Assembly: GCF_050596425.1 (NCBI RefSeq)
Contig: NZ_CP192292.1
Span: 3,286,001 to 3,350,000 of the forward strand
DNA from: G963665925 sp050596425
Lineage (GTDB): Bacteria > Bacillota > Clostridia > Peptostreptococcales > Acidaminobacteraceae
Direction: 5' to 3'
Length of the DNA: 64,000 nucleotides
The notes under the pieces are model-generated. The model worked only from the letters and a program-made list of their open reading frames with translations. It searched no databases and was not told the origin of the DNA. Positions 52,825-61,555 of the stretch are shown here, one piece after another; within the stretch, counting starts at the first letter, position 1; every line of letters begins with the position of its first letter. Made by a program: the position numbers and the translations under genes.

Positions 52825-53057
52825 CTATGCCTCCTCGGTTCCATTTGAAAAAACATATGTATTTTATAAACTTAATCTCTTTTTAAGCCTTTTTTTATAA
52901 TCTTTTTTTAACCTTTTTCATAGAGTTCAAAATGACACAAGGCTCAAATTCTTAAATGTTTGGCATAGTTAAAAATAACCATTTTCTACTGCTTGAGTGT
53001 TTTCAACTCAATTATGGATACATATATGACAGGCGTATTTTTAAAAAGGAGGTACTT

Positions 53058-53954
53058 ATGATTCGTGTTTTAAGAAAAAGCATTATCTTGACTCTGGTTT
53101 TTCAACTGGTTTTTTCCACGGGAGACTTGGCTCAAACAAGATCCTATAGTCTCGTAGATAGTGGTGACGGTAGCCAGGTTTTTAACTTTTTCCAATCAAC
53201 TGACAAGTATGACTCTCCAAGTTCCGAAGTTGAAAAAGAACTGGATGAACTGTTGACGAACACATTCGATCAAAAAGATAAGAGCAAGCTTATTTACCGT
53301 TATATTATGTACCGTGACCAAAAAGAAATTGTCCATTTTTTCAATCCCACTGAAGACACTATTTTCACTTTGGATAAAAAACCTATACCTATCGAAAGTA
53401 TAGACGATTTTTCTGGTGTTAAAGATGCCTTTAACGACCTTGATGCCCTTGTTGAAGGCTTGCTTCCCTTAGGCTACAAAATTACAATTTATGATGATGA
53501 AATTTACATTTTAGATGACTATGAGTACTTGCTAGATAAGTATGGCGATCAAAGTTTATTTGAGCCATTTACCTACTTAAAAATAATGAACATATATACA
53601 AAGTCTCCTCTAACGCCCTATTCCACATCCTCTGATGAGGTTGATTTAGATGAACTTATAGCCCTTATTTCCATGTGTGAAGATTTCATGGCAAAGCCCT
53701 ATAAGGATTTTGCTTTTGACCATGTTCGTGAAATATATTCAGATATCATGCCAATTTTCTACGAACAAATTGTCCCTCTTGACAGACCAAAACTAGAGGA
53801 AAAGTTACAAGATAAACTTTCTGAAAGTCTAGTAACGGCCTCCCTCTCGATCTATTTTGACTTACTTGATGATGAAGAGACCACTGCCTCTCAATTACAG
53901 GCCTTTATTCAGGATATCCTTGATCAGCAAATCAAAATTCTAACTTTAAAATAG
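53058..53954 (+). CDS. Secreted or envelope protein of unknown function
   Basis: 298 residues with a signal peptide (RKSIILTLVFQLVFSTGDLAQ) and an acidic, mostly helical mature part (VEKELDELLTNTF; SDEVDLDELIALISM; LDDEETTASQLQAFIQDIL). AAAAAGGAGG precedes the ATG at 53058; the frame is open to 52956 without a site. It is divergent from the lipoprotein gene at 51970. Confidence 0.74.
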   Translation: MIRVLRKSIILTLVFQLVFSTGDLAQTRSYSLVDSGDGSQVFNFFQSTDKYDSPSSEVEKELDELLTNTFDQKDKSKLIYRYIMYRDQKEIVHFFNPTEDTIFTLDKKPIPIESIDDFSGVKDAFNDLDALVEGLLPLGYKITIYDDEIYILDDYEYLLDKYGDQSLFEPFTYLKIMNIYTKSPLTPYSTSSDEVDLDELIALISMCEDFMAKPYKDFAFDHVREIYSDIMPIFYEQIVPLDRPKLEEKLQDKLSESLVTASLSIYFDLLDDEETTASQLQAFIQDILDQQIKILTLK

Positions 53955-54099
53955 AAAAAGTTGAGCGTGGCCGAAATTATAACTTGAACTTATGTATTTT
54001 ATTTTCGGATTAAGTTTTCGAGTTAAGTTTCAATAAACTTTCGGTTCTTAACTCAGTCAATAGCAGGGCAGATTATTTTGATCTATAAAAGCAAAGATA

Positions 54100-54143
54100 A
54101 ATCCGTTTAATGACCGTAAGATAATACGTGATTTAAACGGATT
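54100..54143. terminator. Stem-loop between convergent genes
   Basis: AATCCGTTTAA and TTAAACGGATT pair perfectly around a 22-base loop at the end of the GNAT gene. The U tract is weak on either strand. Confidence 0.45.
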
Positions 54144-54718
54144 CACTTATTTGGCTTCTTTTCATACTTCAAAAACAAATCTAGAGTCTCTTCTCTTCCG
54201 TAATCCCCTTGACCGTATAGATCCATGTTTTCTTCTGAATAGTAGTCCTCAATTTTACTATTATTTGATTCATGAAAACCAAGCTTTTTATATGCCTTTA
54301 TAGCATTTAGGTTTTTTGTCCATGGACGAATAATGAAATCCCTGATTTGATATGTCGTATTTAAGAAATGAACCAGAGTTTGTATTGCCTCTGTTCCCAA
54401 TCCTCGTCCCAAGAACTTCTTTTGACATAGCCAAATGTCCAGCTCGGCATATGGTATTTTTTCGTAGCCACAATCATAGCTAATGCTCCCGATTATTTGT
54501 TTATCAAGTTCTATAAGCAGATAACTGCCATCCTTGTTTGGCATGCCTGTGTAATAAGATTCCCCCTCTTCAAGAAACTCTACCCAGCTTGGCGCTGGAT
54601 GGTCCTTATCAAACATATACTCATAAACGTCTTGCGAAAGAAGCATGTCAAAAATTTTCTTGCGGTCTTTTAGTTCTGCAAATGTCAATTGAATCCGCCT
54701 GGATTTAATATTTTTCAC
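54143..54718 (-). CDS. GNAT N-acetyltransferase
   Basis: 191 residues: RIQLTFAELKDRKKIFDML, WLCQKKFLGRGLGTEAIQTLV (motif A), NLNAIKAYKKLGFHESNNSK (motif B). The C-terminal DLYGQGDYGREETLDLFLKYEKKP resembles AAC(6')-type RimJ relatives. The GTG at 54718 is nine bases from AAGGAGG; the GTG at 54727 is too close. It is just downstream of the TPR gene. Confidence 0.83.
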   Translation of the reverse strand: MKNIKSRRIQLTFAELKDRKKIFDMLLSQDVYEYMFDKDHPAPSWVEFLEEGESYYTGMPNKDGSYLLIELDKQIIGSISYDCGYEKIPYAELDIWLCQKKFLGRGLGTEAIQTLVHFLNTTYQIRDFIIRPWTKNLNAIKAYKKLGFHESNNSKIEDYYSEENMDLYGQGDYGREETLDLFLKYEKKPNK

Positions 54719-54732
54719 AAGTTCCACCCTCC

Positions 54733-55821
54733 TTAGTCATGCCGTAAACAACCTATTAGATAGCATGACTTAACACCATGACACCCATAGAAAACATCTT
54801 TGACTTTGACCTTTAAGGTCTTACTCATAATAGTCTCAAATCTCTGATGTAAGGCTTCTATAAAGGCATTGTTCTCTTGAATATATGCCACTTTTTCCTC
54901 TTGTGTGAAATCATCATCGTTTTGGATGCTTGAACTATCTTCTTCTATTTCACTGATTTTGTCTCCAAGCACAGTCTTAGCTCTTTTCAAATATCCCAGT
55001 TTGCTAAGAGCGTATAATAGCATTTCCATATCTTCTGCGTTTAGATATATCATGCCCCTATCTCTTTCATAAATATCCACAACCTTGTCGTATTCTTCTA
55101 GCAAAAAATACAAATGTACCAGCTCAAAAGTGGATATTTCTGTATCTTCCCCTCCTATATATTTGTTATAAAGTTTATCTGCAATAGTTAGAGCCTTTAT
55201 GTTCCGATTTAACACATGGTTGACAATAGCAGACATATAAAAGGCTGTATCCCTCATATCACTTGTTTTACTGGTTATAGATAGGTCTTCAAGAATACTC
55301 AATGCTTTTTCATAAGACTTATTCTTCACTAAAATATAGGCCCATATATGCCTCATATAGTCTGGTTGGACTCTCTTAAAATTTATCTTGTTAATTACTT
55401 CTAATGCTTTTTCCGGACTGGTTTTCACCAATAAATATGCCAAGGCATAGTAAGTTTTTTCATGACACGATCCAAGTGGTATAATTTCAGTCAAAAGCGC
55501 CCTTGCTCTATCTGGATCATCTTTTTCTTCGTCATAAAAATAAGCTAAATTATTCACGATGACACATAAATCCCCCTCTGACATAGACCCTCTTAAACGC
55601 CCTAAAGCCTCTTCCATTATTGCTATGGATTCATCTGTGTCCTGATTTCTTTCTAGTCTCGCTATAGCCAGTTGACAAATAGCCTGAACATTTTGTGGAT
55701 CATCTTCAATCACGTCCTTGAGAAAGATCATGTAAGCATCTATGAATGGACCTTGTGACTCGTGGTCTTTTACCTGTGCCATGTTATCCATTAATTTTGT
55801 GCGGTAATTAGAAACGATCAA
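54733..55821 (-). CDS. Tetratricopeptide-repeat protein
   Basis: 362 residues of helical repeats: LAIARLERNQDTDESIAIMEEAL, NLAYFYDEEKDDPDRARALLTEI, YALAYLLVKTSPEKALEVI and AYILVKNKSYEKALSIL. The start is TTG at 55821 with GGAGG six bases before. It probably acts as a protein-binding scaffold; the partner is unknown. The C-terminus has a CYGCHG-like Cys cluster (FYGCHGVKSCYLIGCL). Confidence 0.78.
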   Translation of the reverse strand: MIVSNYRTKLMDNMAQVKDHESQGPFIDAYMIFLKDVIEDDPQNVQAICQLAIARLERNQDTDESIAIMEEALGRLRGSMSEGDLCVIVNNLAYFYDEEKDDPDRARALLTEIIPLGSCHEKTYYALAYLLVKTSPEKALEVINKINFKRVQPDYMRHIWAYILVKNKSYEKALSILEDLSITSKTSDMRDTAFYMSAIVNHVLNRNIKALTIADKLYNKYIGGEDTEISTFELVHLYFLLEEYDKVVDIYERDRGMIYLNAEDMEMLLYALSKLGYLKRAKTVLGDKISEIEEDSSSIQNDDDFTQEEKVAYIQENNAFIEALHQRFETIMSKTLKVKVKDVFYGCHGVKSCYLIGCLRHD

Positions 55822-55884
55822 CCTATGCCTCCTTAGGCGTGCTTGCCACTTAGTATTCTTTTATATCTAGTAATGAACTTAATT

Positions 55885-56003
55885 CAGGCACTTTCAAAAT
55901 TACAGATCTATACCCTTGCTATCTCATATATAGAATTTTTGATTCTTAAATATCTATATATGCTATAGCAAGGGTGCTTGAATGATATTTTGCAAGTCGC
56001 TCA
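55885..56003. repeat. Palindromic repeat family, copy 7 (orientation B)
   Basis: Begins CAGGCACTTTCAAAATTACAG, ends ATTTTGCAAGTCGCTCA. Inner arms ACCCTTGCTAT and ATAGCAAGGGT pair around TAGAATTTTTGATTCTTAAAT. It lies between the TPR gene and the small exported protein gene. Confidence 0.92.
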
Positions 56004-56030
56004 ATTAAAGCAAGTGATCCTGTTTTCACA

Positions 56031-56465
56031 TTATTTCTCTTGAAACACAAACACCTCTGGGCTCACTTCGTATTCCCCCACAATGTAATAATAATTTCCT
56101 TGAATCACTAGAATCTTCTCATCAAAAGCCAAGCTGCCTCTCAATATTTTTTCATCGAAGAGTTGAAGGGAGTAGATCCTGGTTTCAGTCTCATTAGATA
56201 AATATTTTAGTAGCGGAGCCCTAATGGCATGGATACGGCGAAGTTCATCCCACACCTTATTCCTTTGAAACTTATATTTCATTTCCTTGGTTGTTTTATG
56301 CTCTGCTTGCCTAGGGCTTGATTTTGGAAAATACGATGTGATTTCTATTGTTTCCACCCTCTGTGTATTGACCTTTGTATGTAATATTTTATAAGCGTTT
56401 CTCGGATAGAAATAGGTCAGTAAAATAATTATGCAAAAAATAAATAGGATCTTCCTTTTAGCCAT
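56031..56465 (-). CDS. Small membrane-anchored protein
   Basis: 144 residues: one N-terminal membrane helix (ILFIFCIIILLTYFYP) and a soluble domain (IEITSYFPKSSPRQAEHKTTKEM; LQGNYYYIVGEYEV type ending). The ATG at 56465 follows GAGGATGA, which overlaps the end of the frameshifted upstream gene; 56486 is an alternative. No family recognised. Confidence 0.65.
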   Translation of the reverse strand: MAKRKILFIFCIIILLTYFYPRNAYKILHTKVNTQRVETIEITSYFPKSSPRQAEHKTTKEMKYKFQRNKVWDELRRIHAIRAPLLKYLSNETETRIYSLQLFDEKILRGSLAFDEKILVIQGNYYYIVGEYEVSPEVFVFQEK

Positions 56466-56472
56466 CGTAAAG

Positions 56473-57545
56473 TCATCCTCTTTCATATTTCACTTGTTCA
56501 CGAACTTTTTTTAATAGTGCTTCAGCTAGACTATGGATTTTTTCCGCATAGGGACTCAAAGAATTATTGCCTACTTCTGTCTTGCCAAATGCTCCAATAT
56601 AAGTTGAAGCGCTATGAAACGATTTGAGCTCGAGCCACGTGAATCATCTTGACGGTATGTGCCACTAAGGGCTTTTCCAATTTCAATGGCAACAATGTCT
56701 TCGTCTAGCTTATGACTGATAGTGGTCTTATAATTTTCTTCGGGATCAAGAACAACCACATGCCAATCACCGTTCTTTAGAGTATTAAGACTTTCCTCAC
56801 TAATATTTCTATTGATGATCAAAACATCATATTCTTCTGCATCTAAGTTGGGCAATTGATCCAGACTTACTTTTTTCATTTCAATGTTGTTCCCAATTTT
56901 ATAGGGAAAGCTGCCTGAATGTGCAATCATGAGCTTTTTTTCTGACTGAAGAACAAGAGCACTTCTTTTATACTTAATGAAGTCCTCTATACTCTTATCT
57001 GTCCACTCTATCGCTTCGATATCTGTATCCGTACCAATAATCGATACTCTATGTTTGATTTCACTGACAACTATTTTCTTAGACTGTGGTAAGGAAAAAA
57101 CAACCTGACTGGGCTCATTTTCTATGTTAAAGGCATCTAATGTCCCGTCATTTATATATGCAACAAGTAAGTCTTTACTCTCTACAAACTCTTTTGCCTT
57201 TAATACTCTATACTGATAAGAATAATCAACCATAAAATCTGGTTTTGAAAAGTCTACCTTACTCAGCAATGCATGATTTTTAACACTGTACACGCCTAAC
57301 CTTTTTTCAAGATAGGCCACACCAACCATTTTTTCATTCTCAATCGCAACGATTTCACCCTTATGCCACTTATTGCAATTATGTATACGAAATGAGTCCC
57401 CTGTATGATAGGTTTGTGATTTAAAATATTTGTTGATTGTATATTCCTTTTGATTTGGTATGAATGCCTTCCAGAAGTATCCTACAAAAAGGAGTAAGAC
57501 TATACCTATAATGCCTGCTAAAATTTTTATGGTTTCTTTATTCAT
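56473..57545 (-). pseudogene. Membrane-anchored protein of unknown function, probably frameshifted
   Basis: The main frame (56571-57545) encodes an N-terminal helix (TIKILAGIIGIVLLLFVGYF) and 290 outer residues, ending SSSNRFIALQLILEHLARQK. In the +1 frame the same DNA continues KSFHSASTYIGAFGKTEVGN and NSLSPYAEKIHSLAEALLKK, a better protein-like tail that stops at the ribosome binding site of the next gene. One missing A near 56623 would join them; the span is one base short of a codon multiple. The gene sits beside an IS3 element. Confidence 0.6.
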
Positions 57546-57613
57546 AATGAAAACCTCAGATACAAATGTCCCTAGATCTTGTATAGCGCTGTATGTCAAC
57601 ATAGTTGTCGTGT

Positions 57614-58693
57614 TTAGCTAATTTTTTCTCTCTGAATGTCCACTTTACTTGGGTTTAAATACACTGTTTCTTCCACTTCCCAGTTTCTTGTCGATCTACT
57701 CCACCTATGTGGATTTTTTGATCGTGCTTGTTGATACACTTTATTACGTTTTTCGGTTATCATTTTTGATTTACCGTCATGTCGTTCTTTAGGTGTCATG
57801 AACTTGATACCACGATGTCGATGTTCAGTATTGTAATATTTCGAAAATTCCAAAACCCACGCACGTGCTATCTCAATAGACTCAAAGCCATGGTGTGGAA
57901 ATGTCGGCATATACTTCACAGTTTTAAAAAATGATTCAATAAAAGCGTTGTCATTACTTACTCGTGGTCTGCTATTTGATGGCACAATACCAAGAGAATA
58001 TAACGTAGTTAAAAGCGATGCACCTTTCATGGGGCTACCATTGTCAGAATGAAGAACTAGCGGTTGCAGGCCTGAAAGCACATTCTCTGAATAACATGCT
58101 TTGCGTATGAGTACACTTGCATTCTCAGCACTTTCATTTGGCCAGATTTCCCATCCGACAATCTTACGACTATATAAGTCGAGTATTAAATACAAGTAGT
58201 AATATATGCCTTTAGCTGCTCCTGGCAACCAAGTGATATCCCACATCCATACTTGATTGGGTCCTGTGGCTTGATGTGTTGTCATATGGCGTTTTACGGG
58301 TTGTTTTGACTTCCCGCGGTGGTTGTTTTGCTTATGTTCGTTAAGAATTCTATAAAAGGTAGATTCTGAGGCAATATATATTCCCTTATCAGCAAGTCTA
58401 GGTACGACTTGTGACGGTGGTAGATTTTGATGTTCAGGTTTATTCATTGCCGTTAAAACGGCTTGTTCTTCTTTTGGGCTAAGTTTGTTTTGAGGTGTAG
58501 GTCTGATTGCATCAGGACGTTTATCCTTCGTTTTTTCACCTTCCAAACGCCAACGCTGCAGCGTTCTTTCGCTTATATTAACCTCGTTACATGCCATGAA
58601 TTGTCGAGCGCCAGATGATACAGCTTCATCGATAACTTCCATTACTGCTAAGCGATTTGATGCTGAAGTTAATCTTCCTCGTCCGAATTCCAA
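57614..58693 (-). CDS. IS3-family transposase OrfB
   Basis: The integrase-type catalytic part of the transposase. Residues of the DDE site: D in VWMWDITWLPG, D in VLHSDNGSP and E in NAFIESFFKTVK. An N-terminal HTH_21-like region precedes. It is translated mainly as an OrfAB fusion through -1 frameshifting; in that frame the junction reads LRKKDECDLEFGRGRL. Confidence 0.92.
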   Translation of the reverse strand: MEFGRGRLTSASNRLAVMEVIDEAVSSGARQFMACNEVNISERTLQRWRLEGEKTKDKRPDAIRPTPQNKLSPKEEQAVLTAMNKPEHQNLPPSQVVPRLADKGIYIASESTFYRILNEHKQNNHRGKSKQPVKRHMTTHQATGPNQVWMWDITWLPGAAKGIYYYLYLILDLYSRKIVGWEIWPNESAENASVLIRKACYSENVLSGLQPLVLHSDNGSPMKGASLLTTLYSLGIVPSNSRPRVSNDNAFIESFFKTVKYMPTFPHHGFESIEIARAWVLEFSKYYNTEHRHRGIKFMTPKERHDGKSKMITEKRNKVYQQARSKNPHRWSRSTRNWEVEETVYLNPSKVDIQREKIS

Positions 58694-59157
58694 ATCGCAT
58701 TCATCTTTTTTCTGAGGACCAGTAGTGCGGCTGCTTCAGCTAATGCTTTTTCTTTACGAATGAGCTCTTTTTTCACTGATTTCAACTCAGCATCTTTAGT
58801 CTTTAATTCTTCTTTTACTTCGTTATCAGATGTAGTTTTACCGGTAATAAACGTTGATTTCCAAGCGTTGATTTCATCAACATAAAGTCCTTTTTTACGA
58901 CAATATTCTGAAAGCTCTTGTTGGTTTAAATGAGCAGTTTCTATAATAATATTTAGCTTTACTTCATTCGTGTATTTTTCGCTACCTTTGGTATGTGTTT
59001 GTATTACTGCGCCGTGTTCTTTAGCATTTTTCTTCCATTTATAAAGGGTTTGTTCAGGGATGTTATGTTGCTTTGATAACTCGCTGACTTTCACATTCTG
59101 TGGCGGCAACATTTGTTTTATTATTTTTGCTTTCAGTTGTTTACTATATCTTGGCAT
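58669..59157 (-). CDS. IS3-family transposase OrfA
   Basis: 162 residues: HTH (YSKQLKAKIIKQMLPPQNVK...HNIPEQTLYKWKKNA) and a leucine-zipper-like coiled coil (EELKTKDAELKSVKKELIRKEKALAEAAALL). The ATG at 59157 has AAAGGAG. The slippery heptamer A-AAA-AAG (58705-58711) lies before its stop. Confidence 0.9.
   Translation of the reverse strand: MPRYSKQLKAKIIKQMLPPQNVKVSELSKQHNIPEQTLYKWKKNAKEHGAVIQTHTKGSEKYTNEVKLNIIIETAHLNQQELSEYCRKKGLYVDEINAWKSTFITGKTTSDNEVKEELKTKDAELKSVKKELIRKEKALAEAAALLVLRKKMNAIWNSDEED
58705..58711 (-). promoter_or_regulatory. Programmed -1 ribosomal frameshift site
   Basis: On the minus strand the heptamer A AAA AAG sits in the orfA frame just before the orfB overlap; slippage joins OrfA to OrfB. 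Confidence 0.8.
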
Positions 59158-59279
59158 CGGGTTTCTCCTTTTCGCATTACTCTCAATGATAGAGTAAATT
59201 TCACCTCCCGACAACTAGGCTAACATATAGGGATAGGGCCATCACATAACTGTCCATATACAATTAGACAGTGGCACAT

Positions 59280-59603
59280 CTATGCCAACCAAGAAAGAAT
59301 GAAATTAACAAGTGCCAAAATAAAGAATATCAAGTTCAGGCTATCTAGTCCTGGTAGAACATTTCTTTTCATTGCTTTGGGATTTTTGATCCTATAAATC
59401 AGTTCTAAATACAAACCGACACCATGACCAGTTGTACCTTCCCCTGTCCTGCTTATTCCCAAGACGTTGTACAAAAATAAAAAGAAATAAATAAATCCAA
59501 AAAATGCAAAGAATAAGGCCTTGTCATGTGTTCGAACCATGAACCAGACTTCAAAGGCCAGAAAAAGACCTATAAGGACCATGCTTAACTTGTCGACTTT
59601 CAA
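59280..59603 (-). CDS. Small membrane protein
   Basis: 107 residues with helices at about 8-24, 30-50 and 84-105 and a polar middle (GISRTGEGTTGHGVGLYLELIYRIKNP). It follows the bPH_6-like gene by 34 bases. No family recognised. Confidence 0.65.
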   Translation of the reverse strand: MKVDKLSMVLIGLFLAFEVWFMVRTHDKALFFAFFGFIYFFLFLYNVLGISRTGEGTTGHGVGLYLELIYRIKNPKAMKRNVLPGLDSLNLIFFILALVNFILSWLA

Positions 59604-59637
59604 AACATCCGCCTCCTATCTTTTAGGAAATTAAAAA

Positions 59638-60036
59638 TCACTCCATATACTGTATATGACCATTTATCTCAATAAGATGGTTTATAAAAGCTTTCTTATC
59701 CTCTGGAGATACTAATATAAATATACCTGGCCCTCGAATTTCAATCCGGTCTAGGGACAAAGCTGGTGCTGACAGAGGGTTACGAGAGTTCCGTATTGTC
59801 TCAAATTTTGATATTTCATACTTGCGTTTTATTGGGCCACTACGGGTTATTAATGTGCCATTTTCTATGGTGTAATATGTTGCAAACCAAATCCAGTATA
59901 CGAAAATTGTTATTAGTAAGACCAAACTGCTTTGGAAACCTATCCCTTCCTGGACAAGCATTACAGCGGTGGTCATACCTGTTGCTCCAAGCATTAAAGC
60001 CACCAACCAAAAATCTTTTTTCGACCTATAAGACAT
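59638..60036 (-). CDS. DUF1200/bacterial PH-like membrane protein
   Basis: 132 residues: two transmembrane helices, then YYTIENGTLITRSGPIKRKYEISKFETIRNSRNPLSAPALSLDRIEI, the signature of bacterial PH_6 proteins. The ATG at 60036 follows AAAGGGG. Function unknown. Confidence 0.82.
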   Translation of the reverse strand: MSYRSKKDFWLVALMLGATGMTTAVMLVQEGIGFQSSLVLLITIFVYWIWFATYYTIENGTLITRSGPIKRKYEISKFETIRNSRNPLSAPALSLDRIEIRGPGIFILVSPEDKKAFINHLIEINGHIQYME

Positions 60037-60108
60037 GCTACACGCCCCTTTCATTTTGATATATCCTTTTTACCCTAAACATATACTACTAAGGACTACA
60101 GATCCTTC

Positions 60109-60558
60109 TTATAACTGCTGCATATAGAGGGTGTTTGGATAGAATCCCATCTTTTTGTAAAAGGCAATTGTGGATTCATTTTCTTGCGAAACTGTCACGC
60201 CAATAGATTGACATGCCAATTCTTTCATCCATGACAAATGATGCTTAACAAGTTTTTTCCCGATGCCTTTACCGCGTTTTGAAGCATCCACGTGCATGGA
60301 TACCAGTTCACCCACCGACTGACACGCAGATGAAATACAGTATCCAATGATTACTTCATTTTCTTTACAAAGGGTAATTTTTAGTGTATCACCTTCATAC
60401 GTTTTGAACTTCTTCATACGATCTTCAAAGCAAATCCCCTTGTAAGCATGTCCAAAGTGCTCAGAGCTTACTTCATGGTAGATTCTATTTTTTTCCCAAA
60501 GGTCTTTTATTAAATGAATATCACTATAGTCAATATCAAAGTATTCCATTAAAACCAC
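60109..60558 (-). CDS. GNAT N-acetyltransferase
   Basis: 149 residues: SMHVDASKRGKGIGKKLVKHHL (motif A) and NESTIAFYKKMGFYPNTLYM (motif B). The N-terminal YFDIDYSDIHLIKDLWEKN is short and charged. Substrate unknown. Confidence 0.84.
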   Translation of the reverse strand: MVLMEYFDIDYSDIHLIKDLWEKNRIYHEVSSEHFGHAYKGICFEDRMKKFKTYEGDTLKITLCKENEVIIGYCISSACQSVGELVSMHVDASKRGKGIGKKLVKHHLSWMKELACQSIGVTVSQENESTIAFYKKMGFYPNTLYMQQL

Positions 60559-60663
60559 TCCTTGTTCACAGGGCTTTGAAGTGCTCCTCTTATCAACGAT
60601 TTTCTCATCAAGATAACAAGCCTTCTTTTACTAATATTGAATATTTTTCCACGGTTTCCGAAC

Positions 60664-60692
60664 AAAAAATGTCCCTTTCTTTAAAAGTGACA
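60664..60692 (-). terminator. Rho-independent terminator of the FosB-like gene
   Basis: On the minus strand TGTCACTTT pairs with AAAGGGACA (one mismatch), followed by TTTTTTG. Confidence 0.65.
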
Positions 60693-60716
60693 CCTCTGTA
60701 AATAGTGGCAAACGAC

Positions 60717-61142
60717 TTAAAATACCTTTATATCAGGACGTTCTTCTAAGTAATAAGCCAGCCGGTCTTCTTTGTTCTTGTTATGAAATTCGAAAAGATG
60801 ACCATCATAATCTCTAACATAAACAGACCGGCCCTCTTTTAAGTTTCTTGACCGACCCAAGGTATAATCTACCTGATGGTGGTTGATATGCTTAATAAAC
60901 TCTATTTGGTCTGCCTCCGACATTGTAAAAGCTATGTGTGTATATGTTCTGTCCCTATCCGGGGCAGGGATTTTTTCTTCCACATTCAAGGCAATCCATA
61001 TACCTGATATACTAAAGTAAGCTAGTTTTTCCCCTTTTGCCAATATTTCACCACCCAAAACCGTTTGATAAAACCAAATGGATTTGTCTAGATTTTCTAC
61101 AGCAAAAGTAATATGGTTTATTCCGCTTATTGTGTATTTCAA
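60717..61142 (-). CDS. FosB-like metallothiol transferase (fosfomycin resistance type)
   Basis: 141 residues, two VOC half-domains. Metal ligands His10 (INHITFAV), His69 (YTHIAFT) and Glu118 (HLFEFH) match FosB positions with a constant offset. The C-terminal EDRLAYYLEERPDIKVF follows the FosB tail. FosB opens fosfomycin with a thiol such as bacillithiol or cysteine. Fosfomycin resistance is predicted only. Confidence 0.85.
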   Translation of the reverse strand: MKYTISGINHITFAVENLDKSIWFYQTVLGGEILAKGEKLAYFSISGIWIALNVEEKIPAPDRDRTYTHIAFTMSEADQIEFIKHINHHQVDYTLGRSRNLKEGRSVYVRDYDGHLFEFHNKNKEDRLAYYLEERPDIKVF

Positions 61143-61555
61143 TTATTAAACCTCCATTCAGAGTTTGTAATTCTATTAAATATGCACTTCAGACACTTGT
61201 AAAATTACAGGCTTAAAGCCTTGTTATACCATATACTAAATTTATTATAGAGTTATGTTTTACAAGTCGTTCATATGTGTATGTGCACTTACCACCCCAG
61301 AGTTTTACCGACCCTTTAAGAGTTAGATATTGCTGAAATCTACAAGTCTTAAATTGAACTCTACAGTTTAGCCTAGTTAATATATCCAAGGTGTTTTCCA
61401 AATAAGTCCTAAATTGAATGTCATGATTTCCTCTTTTCTTATATGCTCTGTCACTTATTCTCAAGTTATCTGCTGAACCAAGCAACCTAGATATTTATAC
61501 GCAAATTACTTTGTCTGTGCTTGAAGCTTTAATTTTGAGTGTAATTTTGACACAT
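61143..61555. other. Gene-poor spacer, 413 bp
   Basis: It contains repeat copy 8 and an unconvincing 90-codon TTG-initiated frame (61213-61485) that begins in unique sequence and ends inside the repeat. No ribosome binding site supports it. Confidence 0.5.
61190..61273. repeat. Palindromic repeat family, copy 8 (orientation B, internal deletion)
   Basis: Begins CAGACACTTGTAAAATTACAG and ends TTTTACAAGTCGTTCA, but the second inner arm is largely deleted, leaving 84 bases. Confidence 0.8.

Larger units (their letters stand above)
57594..59225 (-). mobile_element. IS3-family insertion sequence
   Basis: A complete element of about 1.63 kb with ends TGTCAACATAGTTGTCG and (reverse) TGTTAGCCTAGTTGTCG, starting TG and ending CA as usual for IS3. 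It encodes orfA and orfB on the minus strand with a -1 frameshift site. No matching 3-5 bp target duplication is visible beside the ends, which may mean an altered flank. It lies upstream of a frameshifted gene. Confidence 0.9.

Noticed and set aside
6675..61273. CRISPR array, because similar repeats recur.
   Set aside because: Copies are 85-130 bp, kilobases apart and in two orientations; no regularly spaced short repeats and no cas genes.
61213..61485. A 90-codon minus-strand gene.
   Set aside because: TTG start without a ribosome binding site, no family resemblance, and the end is made of repeat copy 8.
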